From contig JAIXTO010000078.1 of NCBI GenBank assembly GCA_027483885.1, forward strand, positions 1 through 57,147: 57,147 nt of DNA. The letters are read 5' to 3'. Below are positions 26,556 through 36,633 of the stretch, one piece after another (positions within the stretch are counted from its first letter, which is position 1; every line of letters starts with the position of its first letter). The notes under the pieces are model-generated. The model did no database searches. It was not told the DNA's origin and was given only the letters and a program-made list of their open reading frames with translations. Position numbers and translations under genes: made by a program. Origin of the DNA: Rhizobiaceae bacterium. GTDB lineage: Bacteria > Pseudomonadota > Alphaproteobacteria > Rhizobiales > Rhizobiaceae.

Positions 26556-26719
26556 GTCTTCATCTCCAACAGTCTGCGACTCAACGCGACGTCACGGGTA
26601 TTCGATAGACCGTATTTCAACGGTTTGCGGCGTCGAACTCAAGCGGTTTGAGAGAGAATGAACAGGTAACTGGCTGGCCGCGCCGCGACGTGCGGACAGA
26701 ACGGGCAGTCCGGGCAACC

Positions 26720-27058
26720 TCAGGCCGCAGGATTGGCCGGCTTGGCCTTGGCCTTGCGCTGCAGGTGCGACTTCAGGATACGTTGCTTCAGCACGTTGGA
26801 GGCCTTGAACGTCATCACCCGACGCGGCGAGATCGGCACTTCTTCACCGGTCTTCGGATTGCGACCGATTCGTTCGTTCTTGGAGCGCACCTGGAAGGTG
26901 GCAAAGGACGAAAGTTTGACCATTTCGCCGCGCACTATGGCGTTGCAGATTTCGTCGATGACCGTTTCGACAAGCTCGGCCGACTCGGTTCGCGAAAGCC
27001 CGACCTTGCGAAATACCGATTCCGCCAAGTCTGCGCGTGTCACTGTCTTGCCGGCCAT
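26720..27058 (-). CDS. ihfA: Integration host factor subunit alpha
   Basis: The 112-aa DNA-bending protein matches Ihf[60 protein letters not shown], with the arm region [11 protein letters not shown]. With IhfB it bends DNA at the consensus WATCAA-N4-TTR. The C-terminal [11 protein letters not shown] extension is usual in rhizobia. It is upstream of merR and downstream of fabH, in the common rhizobial order plsX-fabH-ihfA-merR. Confidence 0.96.
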   Translation of the reverse strand: MAGKTVTRADLAESVFRKVGLSRTESAELVETVIDEICNAIVRGEMVKLSSFATFQVRSKNERIGRNPKTGEEVPISPRRVMTFKASNVLKQRILKSHLQRKAKAKPANPAA

Positions 27059-27144
27059 GAATCCCGCCCGTCAACGTTCGATTTCTAACGAAGGTAAACT
27101 CTATGTCCCTTGGTCTTTCGGGTCAAGCACTTGTAAACGCGAGA

Positions 27145-28125
27145 TTACCAGCGAATCAGCAGGGCGCCCCAGGTAAAGCCGCCGCCCATGGCTTCCAGCA
27201 TCACCAGATCGCCCTTTTTGATCCGCCCGTCGGCGGCGGCAACGGAAATTGCGAGCGGAATGGAGGCAGCCGACGTGTTGCCGTGCAGGTCCACCGTCAC
27301 CACAACCTTTTCGGAGGGAATGCCGAGTTTCTTGGCGGAACCATCGATGATGCGGCGATTGGCCTGGTGCGGCACAAGCCAGTCGAGATCGTCAGCCGTC
27401 GTGCCGGTGGCGGTGAATGCCGCCTCGATAACGTCGGTGATCATGCCGACGGCATATTTGAACACTTCCCGGCCTTCCATGCGCAGATGGCCGACCGTGC
27501 CTGTCGTGGACGGGCCGCCATCCACATAAAGCTTGTCCTTGTGCGATCCGTCCGAGCGCAGATGCGCGGTCAGCACGCCACGATCGGCTAGGGTGCCCTC
27601 GCTCTCCTGCGCTTCCAGAACAAGCGCGCCCGCGCCATCGCCAAAGAGAACGCAGGTGGTGCGGTCCGTCCAGTCGAGGATGCGCGAGAAGGTTTCGGCA
27701 CCGATCACCAGCGCGCGTTTGGCAAGGCCGGCCTTCAGATGCGCATCGGCCGTTGCCATGGCATAAACGAAGCCCGTACAGACCGCCTGCACGTCAAACG
27801 CATAACCATGCGTCATGCCGAGCCGGTTCTGGATGTTGACGGCCGTTGCCGGGAAGGTGTTGTCCGGCGTCGATGTCGCGACGATGACGAGATCGATATC
27901 GGCAGGTGTCAGGCCTGCATTGTCGAGCGCGGCACGGGCCGCCTGCTCGCCGAGCGAGGCCGTGGTTTCCCCCTCACCGGCAATGTAACGCTGACGAATG
28001 CCCGTGCGCTGCACGATCCAGTCATCGGAGGTTTCCACGAGGCTTTCGAGTTCCTTGTTGGTGACCTGGCGCTTAGGCAGCGCCGCCCCGAAACCCAGAA
28101 CCACTGATCGGATCATGCGCGTCAT
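27145..28125 (-). CDS. fabH: 3-oxoacyl-ACP synthase III (FabH)
   Basis: FabH starts fatty-acid synthesis by condensing acetyl-CoA with malonyl-ACP. The 326-aa protein has the triad Cys116 (AVCTGF), His253 (HQANRR) and Asn283 (HGNTSAAS), and the [10 protein letters not shown] loop. The ATG at 28125 is preceded by AAGGAAGCAGGA; an in-frame ATG at 28116 is also possible. It follows plsX by ten bases and is probably translated from the same message. ihfA comes next. Confidence 0.97.
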   Translation of the reverse strand: MTRMIRSVVLGFGAALPKRQVTNKELESLVETSDDWIVQRTGIRQRYIAGEGETTASLGEQAARAALDNAGLTPADIDLVIVATSTPDNTFPATAVNIQNRLGMTHGYAFDVQAVCTGFVYAMATADAHLKAGLAKRALVIGAETFSRILDWTDRTTCVLFGDGAGALVLEAQESEGTLADRGVLTAHLRSDGSHKDKLYVDGGPSTTGTVGHLRMEGREVFKYAVGMITDVIEAAFTATGTTADDLDWLVPHQANRRIIDGSAKKLGIPSEKVVVTVDLHGNTSAASIPLAISVAAADGRIKKGDLVMLEAMGGGFTWGALLIRW

Positions 28126-28135
28126 TCCTGCTTCC

Positions 28136-29185
28136 TTACGCCGCTTCTTCCGGACCTGCCGGCGGCAGGTGGCGGGCATGATAATCTTTGAGATCCTGCA
28201 GGATCTTGTCGTTCAGCTGATTGCGCACCATGTCGTAGCCGACGTCGATGGCCGAGGCATAACCTTCCGCATCCGTACCGCCATGGCTCTTGATGACAAT
28301 GCCGTTAAGCCCGAGGAAAACCCCGCCATTGACCTTGCGCGGGTCCATTTTCTCGCGCAGGCGGTCGAAGGCGCCCTTGGCGAAGAGATAACCGATCTTC
28401 GACATCAGCGTGCGCGACATGGCAGAGCGCAAAAGTTCGGCCATCTGCTTGGCGGTGCCTTCGGCCGTCTTCAGCGCGATATTGCCGGTAAACCCTTCGG
28501 TGACCACCACGTCGACCACGCCGCGGCCGATATCATTGCCCTCGACAAAGCCATGATAGGCAATGGTCGACAGGTTCGCCTCGCGGATCATGCGGCCCGC
28601 CTCGCGCACGTCTTCCTGGCCCTTGACCTCCTCGACGCCGACATTGAGGAGGCCCACGGTCGGGCGCTCGATCTCAAACAGCGAGCGGGCCATGGCGCCG
28701 CCCATCAGGGCGAAATCCAGAAGCTGGCGGGCATCGGCCCCGATGGTGGCGCCGATATCCAGCACGATGCTTTCGCCGCGCAGTGTCGGCCAGATGCCGG
28801 CAATCGCCGGGCGTTCGATGCCAGACATGGTGCGCAGGCAAAACATCGCCATGGCCATCAGCGCGCCGGTATTGCCGGCAGACACCACCACATCGGCGTC
28901 GCCGGTCTTCACCGCATCGATCGCGCGCCACATGGACGAGACATGACGGCCGCGCCGGAGCGCAGCGCTTGGCTTTTCGTCCATGGTGATGGCGACGTCA
29001 CAGTCATGAAAGACGGTTTTGGCGGCAAGCTTGGGGTATTTGGCAAGAAGCGGCTCGCACAGCGCCTTCTGGCCGAAAATGAGGAAAGTCACATCGGGGT
29101 GACGGTCCATCGCCTTGGCAGCGCCGGGAATGACGACTTGCGGACCGAAATCGCCACCCATGGCATCGAGAGATATCCTGATCAC
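28136..29185 (-). CDS. plsX: Phosphate acyltransferase PlsX
   Basis: PlsX makes acyl-phosphate from acyl-ACP for PlsY, at the first step of phospholipid synthesis. The 349-aa product begins (M)[20 protein letters not shown] and shows [10 protein letters not shown] near 120 and the conserved [18 protein letters not shown] at 29185 is taken as start because it gives the usual family N-terminus and CAGGA lies ahead; a TTG at 29230 would add 15 residues. The next gene upstream is the DUF177 protein, 95 bases away; no rpmF lies between. Confidence 0.96.
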   Translation of the reverse strand: MIRISLDAMGGDFGPQVVIPGAAKAMDRHPDVTFLIFGQKALCEPLLAKYPKLAAKTVFHDCDVAITMDEKPSAALRRGRHVSSMWRAIDAVKTGDADVVVSAGNTGALMAMAMFCLRTMSGIERPAIAGIWPTLRGESIVLDIGATIGADARQLLDFALMGGAMARSLFEIERPTVGLLNVGVEEVKGQEDVREAGRMIREANLSTIAYHGFVEGNDIGRGVVDVVVTEGFTGNIALKTAEGTAKQMAELLRSAMSRTLMSKIGYLFAKGAFDRLREKMDPRKVNGGVFLGLNGIVIKSHGGTDAEGYASAIDVGYDMVRNQLNDKILQDLKDYHARHLPPAGPEEAA

Positions 29186-29280
29186 GCGTTCCTGATCCTT
29201 CTGTCCCGCGCTTGGCGAAATCGCGGCCAAAATACTGTTTCTGCCGCCGCATACAACTCATTACTGGGGAAATGCAAACG

Positions 29281-29850
29281 CTATTCCTTGGTTTTCCAGT
29301 CCTTGAGCACCGCAAAGGGGTTTGGTTTGCCCCCGTTGGGCGTCTCGTCGGCCTCGATATGATCGGTGAATTCATGGCCGGCTTTGCGCGGATAGGGATT
29401 GATCGCAAGCGCTGCAAACTCCGCCACCACGTCGCCGGCATCGATGGTATCGCCGACAAAGGTCTCCGGCAGGTCGGGCCCATCCGGATCGAGCACCATC
29501 TCGGCAGTATCGCCGGTCATCATGCGGGCAAGCTTAGAACCTTCCGGCACGAAGATCTGTTCCAGCATTTCGTCGATTTCGGCTTCCACCGGCTCCAGCG
29601 AAACGACGCAGGCCTGCACGATGTGCGCCTTGACGCGGCCTTTCAGCCTGACGCCATCCTTTTTCCAGCGCGCGATCTGCAGCTCTGCCTTGAGCGAACC
29701 GACCGAAACCACCTGCCAGAGCTTGGCAAGCGCCTCGCGCTCGCGCTCGTCTGCCTCCACCTGCACGGTGACGGCGTTTGCCGAGATATGGCCGACCTTC
29801 ACCAGATAGGAAAACGGCGGTTTTTCCTTGTGGTCGAGGGGTGTGTTCAT
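29281..29850 (-). CDS. DUF177 (YceD-like) domain protein
   Basis: The 189-aa protein has the DUF177 pattern with the VKAHIVQACVVSLEPVEAEI segment, where a normally conserved Cys (Cys82) is present, followed by an acidic region and a proline-rich C-terminus ending KDWKTKE. YceD relatives influence 23S rRNA abundance in some bacteria, but its role here is inferred. The start codon overlaps the stop of the upstream chaperone gene by four bases. It precedes plsX-fabH, as is common in rhizobia. Confidence 0.9.
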   Translation of the reverse strand: MNTPLDHKEKPPFSYLVKVGHISANAVTVQVEADEREREALAKLWQVVSVGSLKAELQIARWKKDGVRLKGRVKAHIVQACVVSLEPVEAEIDEMLEQIFVPEGSKLARMMTGDTAEMVLDPDGPDLPETFVGDTIDAGDVVAEFAALAINPYPRKAGHEFTDHIEADETPNGGKPNPFAVLKDWKTKE

Positions 29851-30395
29851 GACTGTTCTCCCTTTCCGGGCAGAGGCAGCATCAGCATGCCGCGCGCGAT
29901 GTCGTCTTCGGAAACGGCGGCAAGTGCTGCCTGCGCACGGATCATCCAGCGTCCAAGACCGTCCATCGTCGGGGCTTCAGCGCCAGACGGATAAAAATTG
30001 CGCCGCAGTGCGGCAGACAAAGCCGGTTCATCCCCGGCCTCGATGGCTTTTCCATAGGCCTCGAGCCGGCCGTAAAACATGCCGGCCAGTTTTTTCATGC
30101 GCTTGGGCACGGCCTGATCGCCAATCCCCAGTTCCCGGATCGAATGGTCGATGTCCTGGAAGAAGGCGTCGACGATCTCCTGCGCCAGTTCCTGGCCGCT
30201 GGTGCCCGATTTCGCCGTCCGGCGGAAAAACAGGATCATCACCACCGAAAGCATCTCGAACCGGCCCATGACCGTATCGGGCACATCAAGGTCCGTGTAG
30301 AAGAACGGAACGCGGGCGGCCGACGTCAAGCTTGCGTACTGCCGATCGACAATGGCGCGGTTTTGATTTTTCTGACGGAAAAGACCGAAGATCAT
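29847..30395 (-). CDS. Ubiquinol-cytochrome c chaperone (CBP3/UQCC family)
   Basis: The 182-aa protein is the bacterial homologue of CBP3, which helps assemble cytochrome b of complex III. The family pattern is ARVPFFYTDLDVPDTVMGRF and ILFFRRTAKSG, QELAQEIVDAFFQDIDHSIRELGIGD, and KRMKKLAGMFYGRLEAYGKA. The ATG at 30395 gives MIFGLFRQKN; a longer form from 30623 would add 76 unrelated residues. Overlap with the DUF177 gene suggests coupled translation. It is divergent from bamE. Confidence 0.92.
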   Translation of the reverse strand: MIFGLFRQKNQNRAIVDRQYASLTSAARVPFFYTDLDVPDTVMGRFEMLSVVMILFFRRTAKSGTSGQELAQEIVDAFFQDIDHSIRELGIGDQAVPKRMKKLAGMFYGRLEAYGKAIEAGDEPALSAALRRNFYPSGAEAPTMDGLGRWMIRAQAALAAVSEDDIARGMLMLPLPGKGEQS

Positions 30396-30637
30396 GAAAG
30401 CCTGCACTTCTTGGCCGCCAAAGCGGATGCTGGTCAAGCCAGCCGTGTTGCATGGAAACGAAAGCTGGTTTACCGAAGCAGGCACGAATTGCAATGCCGT
30501 TCCGGCGTCGCAGCGATGAGGCAGTCGGATTTCCGGCCCTCGCCGACTGAAACATGCCGGTGTTCGCGGAATAGCCACAATGCTATCGCAGCAACGGTCG
30601 GATTGGTTGGTGGGATGGAACACATGAGGACAGGGTG

Positions 30638-31156
30638 TTGAAGAAGCGGGTGTTTGGGTCTCATTTTGATAGGGCCGGCAAGGCTGCGATCGTGGCGGTC
30701 ACCGTCACCCTTGGTCTGTCCGGCTGCACGACGGGGATCGGCGAAACGCTGCACAACGGCTATGTGCTGGACAAGGATGCGCTGGACCTGACACCGGAAG
30801 GTTCGAGCCGCGAGCAGGTTCTGCTCTCCATGGGCACGCCCTCCACGACCGCGACCTTCGACGGCGAAGTGTTTTATTACATCTCGCAGAAGCGCGAGCG
30901 CCCCGTCGCTTTCATGAAGCCGCAGCTCGTCGAGCAGACGGTGGTCGCCTTCTACTTCAACAAGGATGGCGTTGTTGCCCGGCGCGCGGTTTATACGCTG
31001 AAGGACGGCCAGGTATTCGACACGATTTCGCGCACAACGCCGACCGGCGGCCGCGACCTCACCTTCCTGCAGCAGCTGCTTTCGGGCGGCGGTGGTGCCG
31101 GTGGAGCAGCGTCCACATTCAAGAACATGATGGGCGGCGGCAACAACGGCATGTAA
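30638..31156 (+). CDS. bamE: Outer membrane assembly lipoprotein BamE
   Basis: BamE is a lipoprotein of the BAM complex, which inserts outer membrane proteins. A lipobox LSGC (Cys30 from this start) ends a hydrophobic signal. The SmpA/OmlA domain follows: LDLTPEGSSREQVLLSMGTPS, FDGEVFYYISQKRERP, VVAFYFNKDGVVARRAVYTLK. The start is TTG at 30638 with GAGGA seven bases ahead; GTG at 30635 is equally possible. The Gly/Asn-rich tail is longer than in E. coli. A strong terminator follows at 31197-31229. Confidence 0.9.
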   Translation: MKKRVFGSHFDRAGKAAIVAVTVTLGLSGCTTGIGETLHNGYVLDKDALDLTPEGSSREQVLLSMGTPSTTATFDGEVFYYISQKRERPVAFMKPQLVEQTVVAFYFNKDGVVARRAVYTLKDGQVFDTISRTTPTGGRDLTFLQQLLSGGGGAGGAASTFKNMMGGGNNGM

Positions 31157-31196
31157 TCGGCATCGGTGCGCCCTGCCGCAAAGACAGACAGACAGA

Positions 31197-31229
31197 GGCC
31201 CGCGGCTTTTTCCAGCCGCGGGCCTTTTT
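31197..31229 (+). terminator. Rho-independent terminator after bamE
   Basis: GGCCCGCGGCT (31197-31207) pairs perfectly with AGCCGCGGGCC (31214-31224) across a six-base loop, followed by five T. It is the strongest terminator hairpin seen in the window. On the minus strand there is no T-run, so it acts only on bamE. Confidence 0.9.
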
Positions 31230-31252
31230 GTTCAGTCACCACATCGCAGATA

Positions 31253-33391
31253 TCAGGCGGCAAGCACCGCCAGGAGCAGGAGCGCCACGATATTGGTGAT
31301 CTTGATTGCCGGATTGACGGCAGGACCTGCCGTATCCTTGTAGGGGTCGCCCACCGTATCACCGGTGACGGAAGCCTTGTGCGCATCCGATCCCTTCATG
31401 TGGCGGTAGCCGTCCTTGTCGACAAAACCGTCCTCGAAGCTTTTCTTGGCATTATCCCAGGCGCCGCCGCCCGAGGTCATGGAGATCGCGACGAAGAGGC
31501 CATTGATGATGACGCCGAGGAGCGAGGCGCCAAGCGCTGCAAAGGCCGAGGCCTTGGAGCCGGAGATCAGCAGCACGCCGAAATAGACCACGATGGGGGC
31601 CAGCACCGGCAGAAGCGATGGCACGATCATTTCCCGGATGGCAGCTTTCGTCAGAATATCGACGGCGCGGCCGTAATCCGGCTTTTCAGTGCCGAGCATG
31701 ATGCCCGGATGGTTGCGGAACTGCGCGCGCACCTCTTCCACGATGGAGCCTGCCGCCCGCCCGACGGCCGTCATCGCCATGCCGCCGAAGAGATAGGGAA
31801 TAAGGCCGCCGAAGATGAGGCCGGCCACGACATAAGGATTGGCAAGGCTGAAGGAGATTTCGCCGACATCGGCAAAGTAAGGATATTGCGCACCGTTTGC
31901 GGCGAAATAGGCCAGATCGTTCGAATAGGCGGCAAAGAGCACGAGCGCGCCAAGACCGGCAGAACCGATGGCATACCCCTTGGTGACGGCCTTGGTGGTG
32001 TTGCCGACGGCATCCAGCGCATCGGTGGATTTGCGCACTTCCGGCGGAAGGCCCGCCATTTCCGCGATACCACCGGCATTATCCGTGACGGGGCCGAAGG
32101 CATCGAGCGCCACGATCATGCCGGCAAGGCCGAGCATGGTGGTGACGGCAATGCCGGTGCCGAAGAGGCCGCCGAGCTGATAGGTGGTGATGATGCCGCC
32201 GACGATGACGATGGCGGGCAGTGCCGTCGATTCGAGCGAGACGGCGAGGCCCTGGATGACATTGGTGCCGTGACCGGTGACAGAAGCCTGGGCGATGGAA
32301 TTGACCGGGCGCTTGTTGGTGCCGGTGTAATATTCCGTAATCACCACGATGAGCGCCGTGACGACGAGGCCGAGGATACCGCAGAAAAACAGGTTGGTGC
32401 CGGTGATATCCATGCCGGCGACCGTGCCGATCGAACCCCAGCCGATGGTGAAGGACGTGGCAACGGCAAGGCCGACGATCGACAGCGCGCCTGTCGCGAT
32501 CAGCCCCTTGTAGAGCGCGCCCATGATGGAGCCGTTGGTGCCGAGCTTCACGAAGAACGTGCCGGCAATCGAGGTGAGAATGCAGACCGCGCAGATGGCG
32601 AGCGGATAGACCATGATGACGCCAAGCGCCGGTACACCGGCAAAGAAGATCGCCGCAAGCACCATGGTGGCAACAACCGACACGGCATAGGTTTCGAAAA
32701 GGTCGGCCGCCATGCCGGCGCAATCGCCGACATTGTCGCCGACATTGTCGGCAATGGTCGCGGGGTTGCGCGGATCGTCTTCGGGAATGCCTGCCTCGAC
32801 CTTGCCGACGAGATCGCCGCCGACGTCTGCCCCCTTGGTGAAGATGCCGCCGCCGAGACGGGCGAAGATGGAGATGAGCGAGGCGCCGAAGCCGAGCGCC
32901 ACCAGCGCATCGATGACATGGCGGCTGCCCGGCGCATTGCCGAGACCGTGGACCAGGATGGCGTAATAGATGGAGACGCCGAGAAGGGCGAGGCCTGCCA
33001 CCAGCATGCCTGTGATGGCGCCGGACTTGAAGGCGATATCAAGGCCTGCAGCAAGGCTGTGCGAGGCGGCCTGCGCCGTGCGCACATTGGCGCGCACCGA
33101 GACATGCATGCCGATAAAGCCGGCTGCCCCTGAGAGAACCGCGCCGATCACGAAACCGATGGCCGCAAGCCCGGACAGAAGCGCCCAGGTGCCCACAGTC
33201 ACCACCGCGCCGACGACGGCAATGGTCATGTACTGGCGCGTGAGATAGGCCTGTGCGCCCTCCCGGATATAGCCTGCAATTTCCTGCATACGCGCGTTAC
33301 CCTGATCGGCCGCCAGCACCGAGCGTGTCGCCCAGGCTGCATAAGCGATCGACAGGAGACCGCAAACGATCACACCCACTATCACTGTCAT
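31253..33391 (-). CDS. hppA: K+-insensitive proton-translocating pyrophosphatase
   Basis: The 712-aa enzyme hydrolyses pyrophosphate and pumps protons across the inner membrane, using about 16 helices. The catalytic loop is [20 protein letters not shown] and [19 protein letters not shown] (180-226), and the substrate loop [10 protein letters not shown] has Lys467 and Thr470. Lys and Thr at these positions mark the K+-independent class; K+-dependent enzymes have Ala there. GGAGAGGA precedes the ATG at 33391; an ATG-like start 99 bases upstream is unlikely. Confidence 0.96.
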   Translation of the reverse strand: MTVIVGVIVCGLLSIAYAAWATRSVLAADQGNARMQEIAGYIREGAQAYLTRQYMTIAVVGAVVTVGTWALLSGLAAIGFVIGAVLSGAAGFIGMHVSVRANVRTAQAASHSLAAGLDIAFKSGAITGMLVAGLALLGVSIYYAILVHGLGNAPGSRHVIDALVALGFGASLISIFARLGGGIFTKGADVGGDLVGKVEAGIPEDDPRNPATIADNVGDNVGDCAGMAADLFETYAVSVVATMVLAAIFFAGVPALGVIMVYPLAICAVCILTSIAGTFFVKLGTNGSIMGALYKGLIATGALSIVGLAVATSFTIGWGSIGTVAGMDITGTNLFFCGILGLVVTALIVVITEYYTGTNKRPVNSIAQASVTGHGTNVIQGLAVSLESTALPAIVIVGGIITTYQLGGLFGTGIAVTTMLGLAGMIVALDAFGPVTDNAGGIAEMAGLPPEVRKSTDALDAVGNTTKAVTKGYAIGSAGLGALVLFAAYSNDLAYFAANGAQYPYFADVGEISFSLANPYVVAGLIFGGLIPYLFGGMAMTAVGRAAGSIVEEVRAQFRNHPGIMLGTEKPDYGRAVDILTKAAIREMIVPSLLPVLAPIVVYFGVLLISGSKASAFAALGASLLGVIINGLFVAISMTSGGGAWDNAKKSFEDGFVDKDGYRHMKGSDAHKASVTGDTVGDPYKDTAGPAVNPAIKITNIVALLLLAVLAA

Positions 33392-33583
33392 ACGATGTTC
33401 CTCTCCCAAAATACCGGCCGCAGCATTTGCGCCGGACGAGAACCACGCGCCTCCCCTCCCAAGGAGCCTGTGACGTGATCCAGAGCCCAAGAGTGCGGCG
33501 ATGAGGAAATGGCGTCAAGGGCTTACCCGGCAAGGGTTGCCCATCAGCCTAACTTCGTCTGTATTTGAAGGATGTGAGGCAGA

Positions 33584-34810
33584 TCAAACGGTCTGCGCAC
33601 GGTTCTGGCGCAGAATCAGTGCGCCGATCAGGGCAAGGCACAGGATGGCGACCGGCCAGATGGCAAGGTTGATGAACGACCAGCCATAGGACGTGAACAC
33701 CTTGCCCGAAGAAAACGACGACAGCGCCACCGAGCCGAACAGCACGATATCATGAAAACCCTGCACCTTGTCGGCCTCGTGCGGCCGGTAAGTGGAGGCG
33801 ATGATGGCGGTGGAGCCGATAAAACCAAAGTTCCAGCCGATGCCGAGCAGCACAAGCGCACCCCAGAAATTCCACAGCTCGATGCCGAGATGGGCAATGA
33901 CCGCGCAGGCCATCAGCGTGACGAGGCCGAGCGCCACGACCCGTTCGGCGCCAAGGCGGGCAATGATCATGCCGGTAAAGAAGCTAGGGCCGAACATGGC
34001 AAGCACGTGCCACTGGATGCCGAGCGTGGCGAGTTCCGTTGGAAAACCGCAGCCAACGACCATGGCAAGCGGCGCGCCGGTCATCACGAAGGTCATCAGC
34101 GCATAGGTGCCGATGCCGCAGACCATGCCGGTGGCAAAACGCTGCGTGGTGATGATCTCGCGCAGCGGCCTTGCCGCACCGCTCTGGGCCGTGACCTTGG
34201 CCGGCTGCGGAAGCTTCAGGAAGGCAAGGATGGCGATGGCAATGAGGCTCAGGGGCAGGATGGCGAGAAACGTGCCGGCAAAGGTGACCGGCTCAAAAAC
34301 ATCCTTCGCCCAGATGGCCAGCTGCGGCCCGATGATGGCCGACACGATGCCGGCACCAAGGATCCACGAGATGGCCTTGGGCTTGAACATCGACGGCGAG
34401 GCATCGGCTGCGGCAAAGCGGATCTTCTGGGTAAAACCGCCGCTGATGCCGATCATCATCAAGGCAAAGGCAAACAGCCAGAAATTGCCCTGGAAAAGCG
34501 CAATCGCTGCCAGCACGCCACCGGTGGCACCGACGAGTGCGCCCGTCATGAAGGCGGCCTGGCGCCCGAGGAAGCGTGACACAAGGGCGATGCCGATGGC
34601 GCCTAGCGCCGTCCCCACATTGAAACCAGTGACGGGGGCGGTTGCCAGAGACTTGTCAGCGGCCAGAAGCTGGTAAGCGGCAAGCGAGCCGACCGAGATG
34701 GAGAGCGGTGCGGCCGCACCCAGCACGGCCTGCGCACCGGCCAGCAGAAACACATTGCGCCGTGCGGCGGAAAGCTGCCGTTCCAGTCCCTCGCCGCCGA
34801 CACGATCCAT
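33584..34810 (-). CDS. MFS transporter
   Basis: The 408-aa inner-membrane protein has twelve predicted helices in two halves of the major facilitator superfamily, with ALGAIGIALVSRFLGRQAAF as the loop 2-3 signature. Substrate is unknown; the second half includes YRPHEADKVQGFHDIVLFGS, typical of the YfkF-like group. GGAAG precedes the ATG at 34810. It begins eleven bases after nusB and is likely co-transcribed with ribH-nusB; a metabolite export role is possible. Confidence 0.88.
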   Translation of the reverse strand: MDRVGGEGLERQLSAARRNVFLLAGAQAVLGAAAPLSISVGSLAAYQLLAADKSLATAPVTGFNVGTALGAIGIALVSRFLGRQAAFMTGALVGATGGVLAAIALFQGNFWLFAFALMMIGISGGFTQKIRFAAADASPSMFKPKAISWILGAGIVSAIIGPQLAIWAKDVFEPVTFAGTFLAILPLSLIAIAILAFLKLPQPAKVTAQSGAARPLREIITTQRFATGMVCGIGTYALMTFVMTGAPLAMVVGCGFPTELATLGIQWHVLAMFGPSFFTGMIIARLGAERVVALGLVTLMACAVIAHLGIELWNFWGALVLLGIGWNFGFIGSTAIIASTYRPHEADKVQGFHDIVLFGSVALSSFSSGKVFTSYGWSFINLAIWPVAILCLALIGALILRQNRAQTV

Positions 34811-34821
34811 GGTTCTTCCGC

Positions 34822-35301
34822 CTACTTCTTGATCTCGACGCGGACCTGCTTGGCAATGCGATCGAGAACCGCATTGACGATCTTGGGTTCTTCACCGTCG
34901 AAGAAGGCCTGGGCGATCTCGACATATTCGGTGACGATGACGGCGACCGGCACATCCTTGCGCTCGACGATCTCGAACGTACCGGCACGCAGGATGGCGC
35001 GCAGCGTCGAATCGAGACGCGACAGCGGCCAGCTTTCGAGAAGCGAGGCCCGCACCAGTGGATCGATCTTCGTCTGGTCGCGCACAACGCCGGCAACGAT
35101 GGAACGGAACCACGACGGATCGGCCTTCAGATAGGTTTCACCGTCAAGCTCCTGGCCGAGACGATGGGTCTCGTATTCGGCCACGACCTCCAGCACGCCG
35201 GTGCCGCCGATATCCATCTGGTAAAGCGCCTGCACGGCGGCAAGCCGCGCCGCGCCACGCTGGTTGGCCGGTTTTACCGGCTGCTGCAGATCCTTCGCCA
35301 T
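34822..35301 (-). CDS. nusB: Transcription antitermination factor NusB
   Basis: NusB joins NusE (S10) in antitermination at rRNA operons. The 159-aa protein has an alphaproteobacterial N-terminal extension and the core helices [58 protein letters not shown] and [16 protein letters not shown]. It follows ribH by three bases and precedes the MFS gene. The rib-nusB association is common across bacteria. Confidence 0.96.
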   Translation of the reverse strand: MAKDLQQPVKPANQRGAARLAAVQALYQMDIGGTGVLEVVAEYETHRLGQELDGETYLKADPSWFRSIVAGVVRDQTKIDPLVRASLLESWPLSRLDSTLRAILRAGTFEIVERKDVPVAVIVTEYVEIAQAFFDGEEPKIVNAVLDRIAKQVRVEIKK

Positions 35302-35304
35302 GGC

Positions 35305-35760
35305 TCAGGCGCCCAGCTTTTCGCGCAGTTCGATCATGGTGAGCGCTGCGCGGGCGGCAAAACCACCCTTGTCCTTTTCGCTCTTCTTGATGCGGACCCA
35401 GGCCTGTTCGTCGTTTTCAACGGTCATGATGCCATTGCCGATGGCAAGCGATTCCGACACCGCCAGATCCATCAGTGCGCGCGAGGATTCGTTGGAGACG
35501 ATGTCGAAGTGATAGGTCTCGCCGCGAATGACCATGCCGAGCGCGACAAAGCCGTCGTAGTTGACGCCGCCCTGCTCGGCTGCATCGAGCGCCATGGCGA
35601 TTGCCGGCGGAATTTCGAGGGCACCCGGAACCGTCACCACGTCAAACGTCGCACCGGCTTCGGTCAGCGCCGAGGTGGCGCCATCGAGCAGCGCGTCGGC
35701 CATGTCGTCATAAAAACGGGCTTCGACAATGAGGAGATGAGGCTTCAGAGAATCGGTCAT
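35305..35760 (-). CDS. ribH: 6,7-dimethyl-8-ribityllumazine synthase
   Basis: RibH condenses the ribityl pyrimidine with butanone phosphate to form lumazine, the substrate of riboflavin synthase. The 151-aa protein includes [53 protein letters not shown] (catalytic His near 84) and [25 protein letters not shown] precedes the ATG at 35760. It is separated from ribE by a GNAT gene on the other strand and one copy of the 141-base repeat. nusB follows by three bases. Confidence 0.96.
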   Translation of the reverse strand: MTDSLKPHLLIVEARFYDDMADALLDGATSALTEAGATFDVVTVPGALEIPPAIAMALDAAEQGGVNYDGFVALGMVIRGETYHFDIVSNESSRALMDLAVSESLAIGNGIMTVENDEQAWVRIKKSEKDKGGFAARAALTMIELREKLGA

Positions 35761-35920
35761 GGGTCGTCCTGGTCGCAATTCTGCGAAATGATCTGTTGGG
35801 AATTGCGGCGGTCAAACCACGCCACGCGCGCCTTGGCAAGCGATTTTCGAAAAGACACGCTGTTCAGGGCATTGCCAAGCCTTATAGAAAGACGGGAAAC
35901 CCCGCCACGGTTCGATCGGA

Positions 35921-36466
35921 ATGCAGACCATGAAGCCCATCCCGACCATCGAAACACCCCGCCTGAGGCTTCGCGCCTATCACGTCGATGACTTCGAGAG
36001 CTTCTTTGGCCTCTGGGCCGATCAGGCGGTGGCGCGTTATGTTGGCGGCAAGCCCGCGACGCGCGAAGAAGCCTGGCAGAAACTGATGCAGCGCGCCGGC
36101 ATGTGGCACCACATGGGCTTCGGCTATCTGGCCCTGGAGGAAAAGATAAGCGGCCGGTTTGTCGGCGAAGCCGGTTTTCACGAGGCGATGCGCCCGATTA
36201 CACCGTCCGTCGAGGGCACGCTCGAAACCGGCTGGATGGTTTCGCCCGGCCATTGGGGAAAGGGTTATGCCAGCGAGGCTGTCGCCGCCCTTATCAGTTG
36301 GGGCGAAAGCCATTATCCGGCCATGGACATGAGCGCGCTTGTTCACCCCGACAACGGCGCCTCGCTTGCGGTGGCGCGCAAGGCGGGTTTTTTCGAAATT
36401 GCCCGCACCGAATACAAAGGCCCCTGCTTGGTGCTGCTGCGCCCACGCCGGGAAGTGGCCGCCTGA
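35921..36466 (+). CDS. GNAT acetyltransferase (RimJ/RimL type)
   Basis: The 181-aa protein has the acetyltransferase pattern of the RimJ/RimL group: IETPRLRLRAYHVDDFESFF, ETGWMVSPGHWGKGYASEAV (acetyl-CoA loop G-x-G-x-A near 107-116), and HPDNGASLAVARKAGF. It acetylates an unknown amine, perhaps a protein N-terminus. ATG at 35921 or 35930 (CGGA ahead). It lies on the opposite strand inside the rib gene order, between ribH and ribE; that is a departure from the usual unbroken run. A 9-bp hairpin surrounds its stop codon. Confidence 0.88.
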   Translation: MQTMKPIPTIETPRLRLRAYHVDDFESFFGLWADQAVARYVGGKPATREEAWQKLMQRAGMWHHMGFGYLALEEKISGRFVGEAGFHEAMRPITPSVEGTLETGWMVSPGHWGKGYASEAVAALISWGESHYPAMDMSALVHPDNGASLAVARKAGFFEIARTEYKGPCLVLLRPRREVAA

Positions 36467-36477
36467 AAGGCGGCCAC
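36455..36477 (+). terminator. Hairpin around the GNAT stop codon
   Basis: GTGGCCGCC (36455-36463) and GGCGGCCAC (36469-36477) form a perfect stem with loop TGAAA, which holds the TGA stop. No T-run follows. It might act as a weak terminator or stabilise the message end. Confidence 0.4.
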
Positions 36478-36492
36478 GCAGAGATCTGTCTC

Positions 36493-36633
36493 ACAGTCTG
36501 CGCAAGAATTCCCTGCGGTGCGGCGAAAATGGTGATTTCGAGAACCGAAGCGGAGCGTACATTTGGTACGTGAGCACCGGACAAGCAGAAATTGCCATTC
36601 GCAGCCTGTCGGAGGGAATTATGGGACAGACTT
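36493..36633. repeat. 141-bp repeat, copy B
   Basis: The second copy of the repeat at 15981-16121, in reverse orientation. It runs from ACAGTCTG (36493-36500) to ACAGACTT (36626-36633), and the ends form inverted repeats that extend inward to AATTCCCT. It is 141 bases like copy A, contains a GTAC-ATTTG-GTAC mini-hairpin, and ends at the base just beyond the ribE stop codon. It occupies nearly the whole gap between the GNAT gene and ribE. Confidence 0.75.

Noticed and set aside
35760..35920. FMN riboswitch before ribH
   Set aside because: No conserved FMN aptamer segments are present before ribH; only a short leader is seen.
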